14,926 nucleotides of DNA. Source: Actinomycetes bacterium (lineage in GTDB: Bacteria; Actinomycetota; Coriobacteriia; Coriobacteriales; JAEZXW01). The position numbers were made by a program, and so were the translations under genes. Shown piece by piece: positions 1-8,322 of the stretch (position 1 is its first letter; each line of letters begins with the position of its first letter). The notes beneath the pieces were generated by a model, which saw nothing but the letters and a program-made list of their open reading frames with translations, ran no database searches and was not told the DNA's origin. The stretch is from positions 1 to 14,926 of the forward strand of contig JAEZXW010000045.1 of assembly GCA_023419515.1 (NCBI GenBank), written 5' to 3'.

Positions 1-704
1 GTGAGGGTGTGGCTGCGGATCTCAGGGCGACTGCCTGACGTGACATGGTAGCTGGTTTGAGCACCTGCGACCTTGCCAACCAGCTGACGATGCGCAGCTG
101 CAATCCCAATAGCTGCCACGGTAGGTAGTACCAAAACAATCGCGACAGCAACTATGCGATCAACTGACGACACTAAAATCGCTGCGGCCATCGCGATGGC
201 AAAGCTCGCGGGAATGATCCATGCCGTCTGAGCCGGCGGAGTTGCGCCAAGAAATTGCATAATCAGTGCCATCAATACGGCTGATCCAATTCCGGTCAAA
301 AGCCCCGCTCCCGCCAAAAGTCCAAGCTCAACCTGAGCGCTTAGTACAAGCACTCCAAATCCAAAAGTCCTCACTCCAAAGACCAGAGCCATGCCAACAC
401 TAAAGGCAATCGTTCCCAACACGAGAAACGCCACAAATCGTGTGCGCTTGATGATGGCATCCATGCGGGTGATTGCCCAGAGCCCAATAAATAACAGTGT
501 TACGCTCACGCTTGCGATCGAGATGCAGAGCACCACGCGCGACGCTGTGATCTGATCAAGCCCTGCATCATGGGTTGAGGCATAAAGCAGATCACTCTGG
601 AAGGCGCAGATCATCGCAGTCCAAAAGAGTGCCAAGCTCGCCTGAGAAAGCCCAGCTATTCCGATGTTTAACAAGGATGATGTCGATGGTTTGGGATAGG
701 TCAT
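1..704 (-). CDS. Partial multi-pass membrane protein, possibly the N-terminal half of a LuxR-type membrane regulator
   Basis: The minus strand is open from an ATG at 704 to the window edge, giving 234 codons with the C-terminus missing. The visible part has about six hydrophobic segments: roughly residues 12-38, 62-84, 96-118, 132-158, 166-190 and 196-216. A polar stretch starting RQLVGKVAG follows. Six helices and then a cytoplasmic loop resemble the first half of a 12-helix MFS-like fold. In Coriobacteriia such folds often carry a C-terminal LuxR helix-turn-helix and sit beside respiratory flavoprotein genes, but the HTH would lie outside this window, so the regulator reading is inference. 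A plain transporter is the alternative. The 704 start has a weak AGGA 6 nt upstream. In-frame ATGs at 755 and 767 lack a ribosome binding site. The gene diverges from the protease gene. Confidence 0.6.
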   Translation of the reverse strand, partial: MTYPKPSTSSLLNIGIAGLSQASLALFWTAMICAFQSDLLYASTHDAGLDQITASRVVLCISIASVSVTLLFIGLWAITRMDAIIKRTRFVAFLVLGTIAFSVGMALVFGVRTFGFGVLVLSAQVELGLLAGAGLLTGIGSAVLMALIMQFLGATPPAQTAWIIPASFAIAMAAAILVSSVDRIVAVAIVLVLPTVAAIGIAAAHRQLVGKVAGAQTSYHVTSGSRPEIRSHTL

Positions 705-762
705 GTCGTATCCTGCGTCGGGTGATATCGGTAAGGTTTGGATCCTTGCGCGCATCGCGAGT

Positions 763-793
763 ATCATACGCGGTGCGTGGGTAACCGCATCAA
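763..793 (-). promoter_or_regulatory. Candidate promoter for the partial membrane-protein gene
   Basis: Read on the minus strand, TTGATG (793-788) and TATGAT (768-763) are separated by 19 bp. That is a usable but loosely spaced sigma-70-type pair. It would start a transcript near 756 with a leader of about 50 nt before the ATG at 704. This is motif evidence only. Confidence 0.25.
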
Positions 794-875
794 CGTCAAG
801 CCGCAGCTGCTTGAGAGACAAACCTCACTACTCGCTCTTTTTATAACACGGATACAAAAACGCCGTAGCGCCTCG

Positions 876-894
876 TTTAGTAAAAATCATTCTC
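876..894. promoter_or_regulatory. Weak Fur-box-like sequence upstream of the protease gene
   Basis: These 19 bases match the classical enterobacterial Fur consensus at 13 of 19 positions by hand alignment, including an unbroken AATCATT at 885-891. The left half is poor. The site lies just upstream of the TATACT element of the protease gene, where a bound repressor could block transcription. The region is AT-rich, so a chance match is quite possible. Confidence 0.18.
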
Positions 895-904
895 ATCTAG
901 CGTT

Positions 905-937
905 TATACTCAAGAAGTTTTAAGCGTTACCGAGGAG
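905..937 (+). promoter_or_regulatory. -10-like hexamer and ribosome binding site of the protease gene
   Basis: TATACT at 905-910 is a good -10 hexamer. The bases 17 bp upstream are an A-run with no -35 match, so transcription may need an activator or another promoter. GAGGAG at 932-937 lies 5 nt before the ATG at 943 and fixes that start. Confidence 0.4.
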
Positions 938-942
938 ATGAT

Positions 943-3900
943 ATGCACTACACCTCATCACTATCAAAATTACAGGTCAGCCGCCACAAGGCGCTGTTTG
1001 CATGGCTAGCGGCGGCACTCATTGCATGCATATGCCTGGGGGTTTATACCTTGCAGCAGGCAAACGCGACGCCGCAGAATGGGCGTGAGCCGAGTGCTCC
1101 CGGCGTGGTTTCGCCTGAGATCGCTCCAAACGAACAGGGGATCTTTGATGTCATCGTGACGTTCAAGGCGCCCGAGATCACTGATGATCAGCGCGCGGCA
1201 TATATGGGGGTGTTGGCGCAGAACAACCTCGTTGGATCCCAGGATCCATTCAACGCTTTTGATGCCACGAGTCTGGATGAGCAGTTAGCAGTAAGCCAAG
1301 GAGCCTCCCAAGCGGGTGCTGGTCTGAACAGCCGCGAGGCGTATGTTGCTGGTCTTGAGGTCAACGCTATCCTCGCTCAGCACAAGGCGCGCGCCTTGTT
1401 GAGCGGTATTGAGGGTGTATCGTTTACCTCGTACTGGATCACCAACAGTATGCATGTGACTGCAACGCAGGAAGCACTTGATTCGCTGGCAGCTCTTGCT
1501 GAGGTAACGGCAATTTCACCAAACCGTACGGTGACATATGACGAGCCTGTCGCGGCCAAAAAACGCAGCAAGCGCAGTGCTTTAGGCCTCGATGAGCAAA
1601 AGGAGATCGAGGCAAACCTTAAGGCCATTCGTGCCGATAAGGTCTGGCAGGATCTTGGTATCACCGGTAAGGGTGTCTTGATTGGTATCGTTGATCAAGG
1701 TGTTGATGTATCACACCCAGCACTCATCAAGCATTATGCTGGCTACAATGCCGAGAAAGATTCGCTCGACACGAGCAAGACGAGCTTTGATGCTCTGCAG
1801 GATGGTCGCGGTATGCAAGAGGGTCACGGCACCCACGTCGCAGGCATCCTCGTTGGTTCGCAGGATCTCGGTGCTGGTACGAGCGCTGGTGCAAGTTCTG
1901 ACGCAACCGCTGAGAGTGAAGGCGAAAACGGCAGCGCAGACTCGGGCACCGCTGTTCAGCACCTCAATCGCACGGGCGTGGCGCCTGGTGCAACTTTTAT
2001 CAACGCGCGAGCATTTCGAGAGGGTATTGGCGCAACGAACGAAGACGTTATCGCAGCGTGCCAGTGGATTATGGCGCCCGGTGGAGACTCTGCGCGCGCC
2101 CCTCGTGTTGTGAACCACAGCTGGACTGACGGCTCAAACAAGGTTGATCCATGGTTTGATGAGATGGCTCAGTCTATGCGTGACGCGGGTATCTTTAACG
2201 TGATGTCATCGGGCAACAATGGCTCGATTAAGGCTGAGCCTGGTTCGGTCGATAACCCCGCGGGCTCACCGCTCCTCTTTACCGTTGGTGCAACAACCAA
2301 CGAGGGTAAACTCACATCGTTCTCGCGCCGCGGTCCTTCTGCCGTTCCTGGTGCGACCATCAAGCCCGACGTCGTCGCCCCTGGTTATCAAGTGCGAAGC
2401 ACGGTTGCTGGCGGGGGATATGCTGCGTGGAATGGTACCTCGATGGCAGCTCCCCACGTTGCGGCAACGGCGGCTTTGATGCTTGAGGCAAACCCTAGTC
2501 TGACGGTTGATCAAATTGAGTCCATCATTAAAGAGACTGCTCGCCCGCTGACCGATGCAGATTATCCTGAGACGCCAAACCAAGGTTATGGCCACGGCAT
2601 GGTTGATGCCTATGCAGCAGTCACTAAGGCGCTTGAGCTGGCAGGTAAGATTCCTGCAGTGACTCACGCTGCGTTGAGCGGACACGTGACGACCACACAC
2701 GCTGGATCGGCAAATCTTGCCGATGAGACGGGCGTCGTTAACGTCGCACTCCCTCAGACTGCGTTTATTGATCGTGCTATTCCAGTGCGTGCAACGGTTG
2801 AGCGTCCTGAGAAGGTTCACGAGCTCAAGCTCGTTGTGGTGAATGATGCAGGTGAGGCACTTGAGGGCATCGATCCAATCATGCTTATCACCAAGTCTGA
2901 TCAGTCGACTATCTTTGAGGGCGTGATCCCCGATACGGTTGCTCAGGGAGAGGCGCTGCACGTCAAGGCTGTTATCACGACGATTCAAGGCAAGACCTAT
3001 GAGGCTGCTCCAGCAACGATTTCGTTGGTGCAGGCGGTTGTGCCTGGTGCGTTTAGCACCGATCTCGAGACGTTGATCCCCGGCTTTGCCACCAAGGGTG
3101 ATTTTAAGCAGAGTGAGGCAAACCTTCAGCTTGACCCCAAGCCCCAGAGCGGATCGATGCTCATCGGCTTGAACCCTGGTGTCGCTCATATGGGTAATGC
3201 ATCAGTTTCAACGCTGCAGCTTCCTCGCATTGATCTTACGGGCGAGGCAGTCCAGGCAGCAGATGCTAAGCCCGAACTCGTCTTTATGGAGTATGCAGAG
3301 TGGAATAAGGGCATCTTGGGTATGCAGCTCGAGGTGTATCCGAGTAAAGAGAACAAGAATGTCTTTAACTACGAGACCAGCTATAAGACCAATGGCTGGG
3401 TTGAGCGTCGCGTTGATCTGTCGCCGTTTAAGGGCATGATTGTCGACCCGTTCATCTTTAATCTCAATCAAAATGGCATCGCTGAAGGTTATGGCCTCTA
3501 CATTGATAATGTGCGCGTGGAGCTTAACGGAGTAACCGCGGGTGGTGTTGAGTTAGCTGATCAATTGGTGACTGAGTTTACGGCAGTCGCCACTGATGAA
3601 GGAGCCAGCCAAGATGGCGGCACCAAGACTGGCGTGATTGCGAGTTTAACGCTTGAGGGTACAGGAATTACAGTGAGCTCTCAGGCGCCTGATGGCTCGT
3701 ATCGCTTTGACCAGGTTCCTCAAGGCGATTATCAGCTTTTGGTGAGTGCCCCTGGTTATGAGGGCAAGCGCGTGCCGGTAAGCATTACTGGCGATGATGT
3801 GACCCTCGATGTTGAACTGACGGCTCGCGCGGCTGATGAGGATAGCGCCCACGATGAGGGCACTAACGACCTTGAGCCGGGAAATCCTGGTACGGGTATG

Positions 3901-6390
3901 ACCGAGTATGCGCTTGATCACAATAACCCGCTGGGTGGTGCGCTTTTTACCTCGCGCGTGATGGATGGCGCGGCGGTCGCGGTTGATCCTACGAGTGCGG
4001 GTGCTCTCGACCATGTGATGGTGTATGTGGTGGGTAACAACCCTGCGAGCAAAAACGGTAAGGCGCTGCTCGCACTCAAGAAGGTAAACACAGCAGGTCG
4101 CCTTATCGATCTGGTCAAGCCGCAAGAGGTAACGCTTAAGCGTGGCGCGTGGAATCGCATTGATCTTGCCAGCCACCAGATTGCGCTGAACTCCGGCGAG
4201 CGCGTGTATGTGATCGTGCAGTCGTTGCTGCCTAAGGGCGAAGGCCCTGCGGTGGGTATCGATGCCTCAGTCAGGCCTGGTACGAGCAATTATGCCAAGG
4301 GCTTTTACTACAACGGCGAGTTTGCCAGCCTTAAGGCGCGCGGTTACTTTGGCGTACCGATGATCCGTGCCTATGCCGCTGATGCGAGCGAAAACGCTGC
4401 TCAGGATCCGGCAAATCCAAGTTTTGATGAGTCGATTAATACCGAGCCTGTACTTGAGATCATCACCGAAGAAGGTCAGGCGCCTCAGGATCTTATCACC
4501 GTGGGCGATTGGACGATCTCGCCATCGCGCGGCATGATCGTCAAGTACAACGCCCTTGATGAGTTCATGAAGAAGGATCTCACCGATCGCGTGCTTGAGA
4601 TTCCGAGTGAGATTGGTGGCGTCAAGATCACCTCGATCGGTGCTGATGCTATGAGCATCGATTCAGGCCGCGGAGACGTGACACGTGTCGTGATTCCTGA
4701 GGGCGTGACCGAGGTAAACGAGGGTGCCTTCCAGTTCTTAGGTATGCGCGAACTGGTGCTTCCGAGTACGCTTGAGCGCATCTATGGCGGTGCCTTCCAA
4801 GCGGCGCGCATCAGTGAGCTCACCATCCCCAATGGAGTGACCTACATCGGCGATAACGCCTTTGAGGGTGTCAACAACCTCAAAGAGCTTGTGGTTCCTG
4901 ATAGTGTTGAGGAGCTCGGTCGAGCTTCGTTCAAGGGGGCAAGCAGTCTCACCAAACTCGTGCTGCCCAATAATCCAGCTTTTACTGATATTCCTGCCGG
5001 AGGATTTGCGAATACTTTTGCGCTGACCGAGGTCGAGATCCCCGCGAGCGTGACTCGTATCAAGGCGAGCGCCTTTGATTCGAGTAGCCTCGAGAAGGTT
5101 GTTTTGCATGAGGGCTTGAAGTACATCGACGACAGTGCTTTTGCGGGCACCGAAACCCTGCACACGGTCGACTTGCCAGACAGTGTGGTTGAGATCGGCT
5201 CCGATGCATTCAAGGACGGTAAGCTCTCTGGCATTAGGTTGCCGGCCTCGCTCGAAAAGATTGGCAACGGCGCGTTTAAGAAGAACAAGATTACCCAGGT
5301 GATCCTGGGCGACAAAGTGAGCTTCGTTGATTGGGATGCTTTTGCAAACAATCCGCTTGAGCTTGTTCGTCTTAACAAAACCATTGCTCCTCGCGTTGGT
5401 TTTGGCAAGAAGGTTGGCCTTGATGGCGAGGCCTTTGGCACCTCGGCTGCAGTGCTTGAGGTTTATTCGATGGATCAGGTGAGCGAGGATCTCAAGAAGA
5501 ATCTCGTTGATAATGGCGACCCACAGACCGAGATTCGTGTGATTGATGAGAGTGCCAAGGAGCTGGTGACGCTTACGACTGATGACAAAACTGTGGCAGT
5601 TCAGGGCGAAAAACAGCACCTGAACGGCGCGGTGAAGCTGGTATTTGAGCCGCTCGCAGCTCCAGCAGGCGCTCTGAGTGAGTCTACAACAACGCCTGGT
5701 TCGGCTGCCATTGCTCCCGAGTCGCTTGCGCATCTCAAGGCAAGCGCTTCAACCCCAGACGCGCAGGTCATTAAGGCTGGTACGTTGAAGCTCTATAACG
5801 AGGCAGGCGAGGAGGTTGCACCGACTGGTCCGTTGAGTGTTGTTGTTCTGGCGCCTGAGGGCTTTAACGATCATCAGGCAGCGCCGCGCTTGCAGGCGGG
5901 TAACCTCGATGTCGTGTATCGCGTGGGCGATCAGGCATGGACGGCGACTGGCGCTGCACTTGAGCAGGGTAGCTTTGCGCTCAACATCACGCGCCTACCG
6001 GAGCTTGCCCTCGTGTACACCCCGCTTTTTACTGACAAGCCGATCGATGCGGCGTCGGTTCGCTACGGTTGGTTGCCAGCCGATCCGTTTGCGGATGTTC
6101 CAGCAGATGCCGAGACACCTGAGGAGCCGAGCGAGACTCCTGATGAGGATGCCGAGACACCTGAGGAGCCGAGTGAGACCCCTGAAGATGAGACTCCAGG
6201 CATTGAGACCTCTGGTAGCGACACTTCAAGTACCACGCCTGCTGCTTTGGGCGCCGCCACGCAAGGAACCCAGATCCCTCGCACGGCAGATACGTCTGCT
6301 TTGCTCGTAGTAAGCGCGGGTGCGCTGGGTGCTCTGCTGGTGGGATCAGGTACTCTCATCATGCGTCGTCGCTTTGGGCAAGAGAGCTAA
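943..6390 (+). CDS. Cell-wall-anchored S8 (subtilisin-family) serine peptidase with BspA-type leucine-rich repeats
   Basis: This encodes a 1,815-residue surface protease predicted to cut extracellular proteins or peptides. The signal peptide spans residues 1-42 (cleavage after ANA). An I9-like propeptide occupies about 65-200. The S8 domain occupies about 232-570, with Asp251 (VDQGVD), His295 (HGTHVAG), oxyanion Asn425 (SGNNG) and Ser500 (GTSMAAPH), so it looks catalytically competent. An Ig-like stretch (about 620-695) is followed by a jelly-roll or choice-of-anchor-type domain ending in LYIDNVRV (about 698-865), a carboxypeptidase-regulatory-like fold (about 890-965) and another beta-rich domain (about 975-1150). 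BspA/LRR_5 repeats of the type IPxxVTxIxxxAF run from about 1225 to 1480. The C-terminus has an acidic Pro/Glu stalk, the motif IPRTAD (1778-1783), a hydrophobic helix and an RRR tail, which is the layout of a sortase substrate with Ala where Gly is usual. A low-complexity insert of about 37 residues (307-343) sits inside the catalytic domain. No PA domain is evident. The gene appears monocistronic: strong ribosome binding site before it, terminator after it. Natural substrate unknown. Confidence 0.93.
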   Translation: MHYTSSLSKLQVSRHKALFAWLAAALIACICLGVYTLQQANATPQNGREPSAPGVVSPEIAPNEQGIFDVIVTFKAPEITDDQRAAYMGVLAQNNLVGSQDPFNAFDATSLDEQLAVSQGASQAGAGLNSREAYVAGLEVNAILAQHKARALLSGIEGVSFTSYWITNSMHVTATQEALDSLAALAEVTAISPNRTVTYDEPVAAKKRSKRSALGLDEQKEIEANLKAIRADKVWQDLGITGKGVLIGIVDQGVDVSHPALIKHYAGYNAEKDSLDTSKTSFDALQDGRGMQEGHGTHVAGILVGSQDLGAGTSAGASSDATAESEGENGSADSGTAVQHLNRTGVAPGATFINARAFREGIGATNEDVIAACQWIMAPGGDSARAPRVVNHSWTDGSNKVDPWFDEMAQSMRDAGIFNVMSSGNNGSIKAEPGSVDNPAGSPLLFTVGATTNEGKLTSFSRRGPSAVPGATIKPDVVAPGYQVRSTVAGGGYAAWNGTSMAAPHVAATAALMLEANPSLTVDQIESIIKETARPLTDADYPETPNQGYGHGMVDAYAAVTKALELAGKIPAVTHAALSGHVTTTHAGSANLADETGVVNVALPQTAFIDRAIPVRATVERPEKVHELKLVVVNDAGEALEGIDPIMLITKSDQSTIFEGVIPDTVAQGEALHVKAVITTIQGKTYEAAPATISLVQAVVPGAFSTDLETLIPGFATKGDFKQSEANLQLDPKPQSGSMLIGLNPGVAHMGNASVSTLQLPRIDLTGEAVQAADAKPELVFMEYAEWNKGILGMQLEVYPSKENKNVFNYETSYKTNGWVERRVDLSPFKGMIVDPFIFNLNQNGIAEGYGLYIDNVRVELNGVTAGGVELADQLVTEFTAVATDEGASQDGGTKTGVIASLTLEGTGITVSSQAPDGSYRFDQVPQGDYQLLVSAPGYEGKRVPVSITGDDVTLDVELTARAADEDSAHDEGTNDLEPGNPGTGMTEYALDHNNPLGGALFTSRVMDGAAVAVDPTSAGALDHVMVYVVGNNPASKNGKALLALKKVNTAGRLIDLVKPQEVTLKRGAWNRIDLASHQIALNSGERVYVIVQSLLPKGEGPAVGIDASVRPGTSNYAKGFYYNGEFASLKARGYFGVPMIRAYAADASENAAQDPANPSFDESINTEPVLEIITEEGQAPQDLITVGDWTISPSRGMIVKYNALDEFMKKDLTDRVLEIPSEIGGVKITSIGADAMSIDSGRGDVTRVVIPEGVTEVNEGAFQFLGMRELVLPSTLERIYGGAFQAARISELTIPNGVTYIGDNAFEGVNNLKELVVPDSVEELGRASFKGASSLTKLVLPNNPAFTDIPAGGFANTFALTEVEIPASVTRIKASAFDSSSLEKVVLHEGLKYIDDSAFAGTETLHTVDLPDSVVEIGSDAFKDGKLSGIRLPASLEKIGNGAFKKNKITQVILGDKVSFVDWDAFANNPLELVRLNKTIAPRVGFGKKVGLDGEAFGTSAAVLEVYSMDQVSEDLKKNLVDNGDPQTEIRVIDESAKELVTLTTDDKTVAVQGEKQHLNGAVKLVFEPLAAPAGALSESTTTPGSAAIAPESLAHLKASASTPDAQVIKAGTLKLYNEAGEEVAPTGPLSVVVLAPEGFNDHQAAPRLQAGNLDVVYRVGDQAWTATGAALEQGSFALNITRLPELALVYTPLFTDKPIDAASVRYGWLPADPFADVPADAETPEEPSETPDEDAETPEEPSETPEDETPGIETSGSDTSSTTPAALGAATQGTQIPRTADTSALLVVSAGALGALLVGSGTLIMRRRFGQES
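6106..6189 (+). repeat. 42-bp tandem repeat in the stalk of the surface protease
   Basis: Two adjacent near-identical 42-bp units (6106-6147 and 6148-6189) each encode a 14-residue acidic Pro/Glu block, DAETPEEPSETP plus two acidic residues. The first 36 bases differ only at third codon positions, while the last six differ more. The block lies just before the sorting signal and probably forms an extended wall-spanning spacer. Such repeats can change copy number by slippage. Confidence 0.85.
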
Positions 6391-6447
6391 CCGCCCTGCC
6401 AGTATCAGCTAGATCACCACGATCTACCTGTAGTTATCATCTACTCC

Positions 6448-6484
6448 AACTGCCGTCATGCATTATGTGTGACGGCAGTTTTAC
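6448..6484 (+). terminator. Intrinsic terminator after the protease gene
   Basis: A perfect 11-bp stem pairs AACTGCCGTCA (6448-6458) with 6470-6480 across an 11-nt loop. A T-rich tail (TTTTACTTTGTTTT) follows directly. It lies 57 nt past the protease stop codon and separates the protease from the flavoprotein gene. Confidence 0.9.
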
Positions 6485-6533
6485 TTTGTTTTGCTTGAAT
6501 CAATGATGCTCGTTGACATCAGCGTAAACGAAT

Positions 6534-6539
6534 GGAGGA
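6534..6539 (+). promoter_or_regulatory. Ribosome binding site deciding the flavoprotein start
   Basis: GGAGGA lies 4 nt before the ATG at 6544. An in-frame ATG at 6532 overlaps this motif and has no ribosome binding site of its own, so 6544 is the likely start. A perfect TTGACA at 6513-6518 is too close to the gene to act as its -35 element, and no convincing promoter was found in 6485-6533. Confidence 0.75.
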
Positions 6540-6543
6540 TCTG

Positions 6544-8322
6544 ATGACTCAACAGGATCACAGTAAGCGTGCTTCATCGATCGCAGCAACCGCATCGCAG
6601 GCTCCCGCACAAACATCCCGCGCCTCATTTGGCCGCCGCGCATTTTTGGGCGGCTCGGCTACCGCAGCACTCGGCGCACTCGCGCTTTTGAGCGGCTGTG
6701 GTCAGGGCAAGGCTCCCACAGATGGCAAGGCTGCCTCAGCAGGTGCAGGCGCAGCTTCGGGTGAAGGCGCTTCGTTTTTGTCGGCACCAGAGCCCATTGC
6801 TGACTCTAAGATCACCGACACAAAGGACGCTGAGATTGTTGTGGTCGGCTGCGGTGTTTCTGGCATGTGTGCTGCTCGCGCTGCGCTGGATGCCGGCGCC
6901 CAAAAGATTATCGTTATCGAGAAAGCAACCACTTGGCAGTATCGCTCAAACCAGGTAGGCACGATTGGCGGTGTGACCCAACGCACCCATGGCATCAGCA
7001 TTGACAAGCATGAGCTCGTGGGCGAGCTCATGCGTGAGTGCGGTTATCGCCCTAATCAGCGCCTGTTGAACTACTGGGCCGATCATTCAGGCGAGGCATT
7101 TGATTGGTTTTTGCAGCCGGTCGAGGGTAAGTATGTAATCGAAGATGCCTCAAAGGTTGATTTCAACAAAGACGGTATCTCCATTCGCCAGATGCACTAT
7201 CCGCAGCCTGAGCAGGCAAAGGTTGAACAGAACTACTACAAGATCTATCCAACTTGCCAAATAATCCTGCCCGATCTGAGCGCGATCCTGAAGCCCATGT
7301 TTGAGCAGCTTTCGCAAAATTCCAATATTGAGTTTATCTTTGAGCAGCGTGCGGTACAGCTCGTGCGCCCCGAGGGCGGCCGCGTTGAGGCAGTGGTGGC
7401 CGAAGATCTCGACGGCGGTTATCACCGCTATAACGCGAGCAAGGCGGTCATCTTGGCGACCGGTGATTACTCGGGTAATAAAGAGATGATGCGCCACTAT
7501 GTTCCGTGGGCTGAGCATTTTGGCAACATTTTCCCCAATCAAGATGCGTGGGGCAAGCCGACCAACACGGGTGATGGCCAACAGATGGGTATGTGGATTG
7601 GTGGCAAGATGGAGATCGGTCCGCACGCTCCGATGACCCACCACCTCGGCGGTCCAGTTGGCGTCGACGGCTTTTTGCAGGTTGATATCGACGGCGAGCG
7701 CTTTATGAACGAGGACGTGGGTGGTCAGCCTGTGCAAAATCAGCTCTCACGCGTGAAGGGTGGCAAGAGCTGGCAGATCTTTGACGATAATTTCCGAGAG
7801 CAGCTGGAATACATGGATGGCGGTCATGGTAACGTGAGCTACTTTGTCTCCAATGACCAGGTGCCGCAGGGTGAATATGGTCGCAACACGTACGTCTCTC
7901 AGGAGATGTTTGACAAAGAGATCACCGTGGTGGCGCAGACCATCGAAGAACTTGCCGAGAAAACCGGATTGCCACTTGAGACACTTAAAAAGACGATCGA
8001 TCGCTATAACGAGCTTGCCGGAAAGGGCATAGACGAGGATTTTGGCAAGCGCGCAGATCGCTTATTCCCCATCGTTAAGGCACCATTTTATGCCTATGAG
8101 TTTAAGGATACCGTTCTGCTTGTGACGATGGGTGGTTTGGTGACCGATGAGGAAGGTCGCCTGTTGGACGAAAACTCTCAAGTGATCGAAGGCGTCTATG
8201 CGACTGGCAATACGATGGGCAATCGCTTTGTGGTCGATTATCCGCTGCCTGCTCCTGGCATTAGCCACGGCATGGCGATCACCTTTGGTCGCATGGTTGG
8301 TACGAACGCAGTGACGCTGTAA
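6544..8322 (+). CDS. Tat-exported lipoprotein FAD-dependent reductase (fumarate reductase flavoprotein fold)
   Basis: This 592-residue protein has a Tat signal GRRAFLGG (Arg31-Arg32) followed by a lipobox LSGC with Cys52. It should therefore be exported folded and tethered to the outer membrane face. The FAD-binding Rossmann motif GCGVSG is at 102-107. The DGERFMNE segment (383-390) supplies Arg386, matching the active-site arginine region of the fumarate, urocanate and 3-ketosteroid reductase family (FAD_binding_2). The C-terminal active-site segment reads YPLPAPGISHG (566-576) rather than the better-known GxNRLGGN form. Neither a cytochrome nor an FMN-binding domain is present, so electrons must come from a separate partner. 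The likely role is reduction of an organic electron acceptor in anaerobic respiration. The substrate cannot be assigned. The gene is flanked by terminators and appears to be transcribed alone. Confidence 0.88.
   Translation: MTQQDHSKRASSIAATASQAPAQTSRASFGRRAFLGGSATAALGALALLSGCGQGKAPTDGKAASAGAGAASGEGASFLSAPEPIADSKITDTKDAEIVVVGCGVSGMCAARAALDAGAQKIIVIEKATTWQYRSNQVGTIGGVTQRTHGISIDKHELVGELMRECGYRPNQRLLNYWADHSGEAFDWFLQPVEGKYVIEDASKVDFNKDGISIRQMHYPQPEQAKVEQNYYKIYPTCQIILPDLSAILKPMFEQLSQNSNIEFIFEQRAVQLVRPEGGRVEAVVAEDLDGGYHRYNASKAVILATGDYSGNKEMMRHYVPWAEHFGNIFPNQDAWGKPTNTGDGQQMGMWIGGKMEIGPHAPMTHHLGGPVGVDGFLQVDIDGERFMNEDVGGQPVQNQLSRVKGGKSWQIFDDNFREQLEYMDGGHGNVSYFVSNDQVPQGEYGRNTYVSQEMFDKEITVVAQTIEELAEKTGLPLETLKKTIDRYNELAGKGIDEDFGKRADRLFPIVKAPFYAYEFKDTVLLVTMGGLVTDEEGRLLDENSQVIEGVYATGNTMGNRFVVDYPLPAPGISHGMAITFGRMVGTNAVTL

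Noticed and set aside
575..923. Two short plus-strand frames before the protease gene
   Set aside because: The first overlaps the membrane-protein gene on the other strand, the second lies mostly in the divergent promoter region, and neither has a ribosome binding site or recognisable sequence.
1377..5733. Several long open frames antisense or out of frame inside the protease gene, including ones of 331 and 307 codons on the minus strand
   Set aside because: They follow the codon bias of the protease on the opposite strand, have low-complexity Arg/His/Leu-rich products with no recognisable domain, and the protease frame is clearly real from its motifs.
6513..6518. Perfect TTGACA before the flavoprotein gene, considered as its -35 element
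   Set aside because: A -10 element 17 bp downstream would fall at the ribosome binding site and start codon, leaving no room for a leader.
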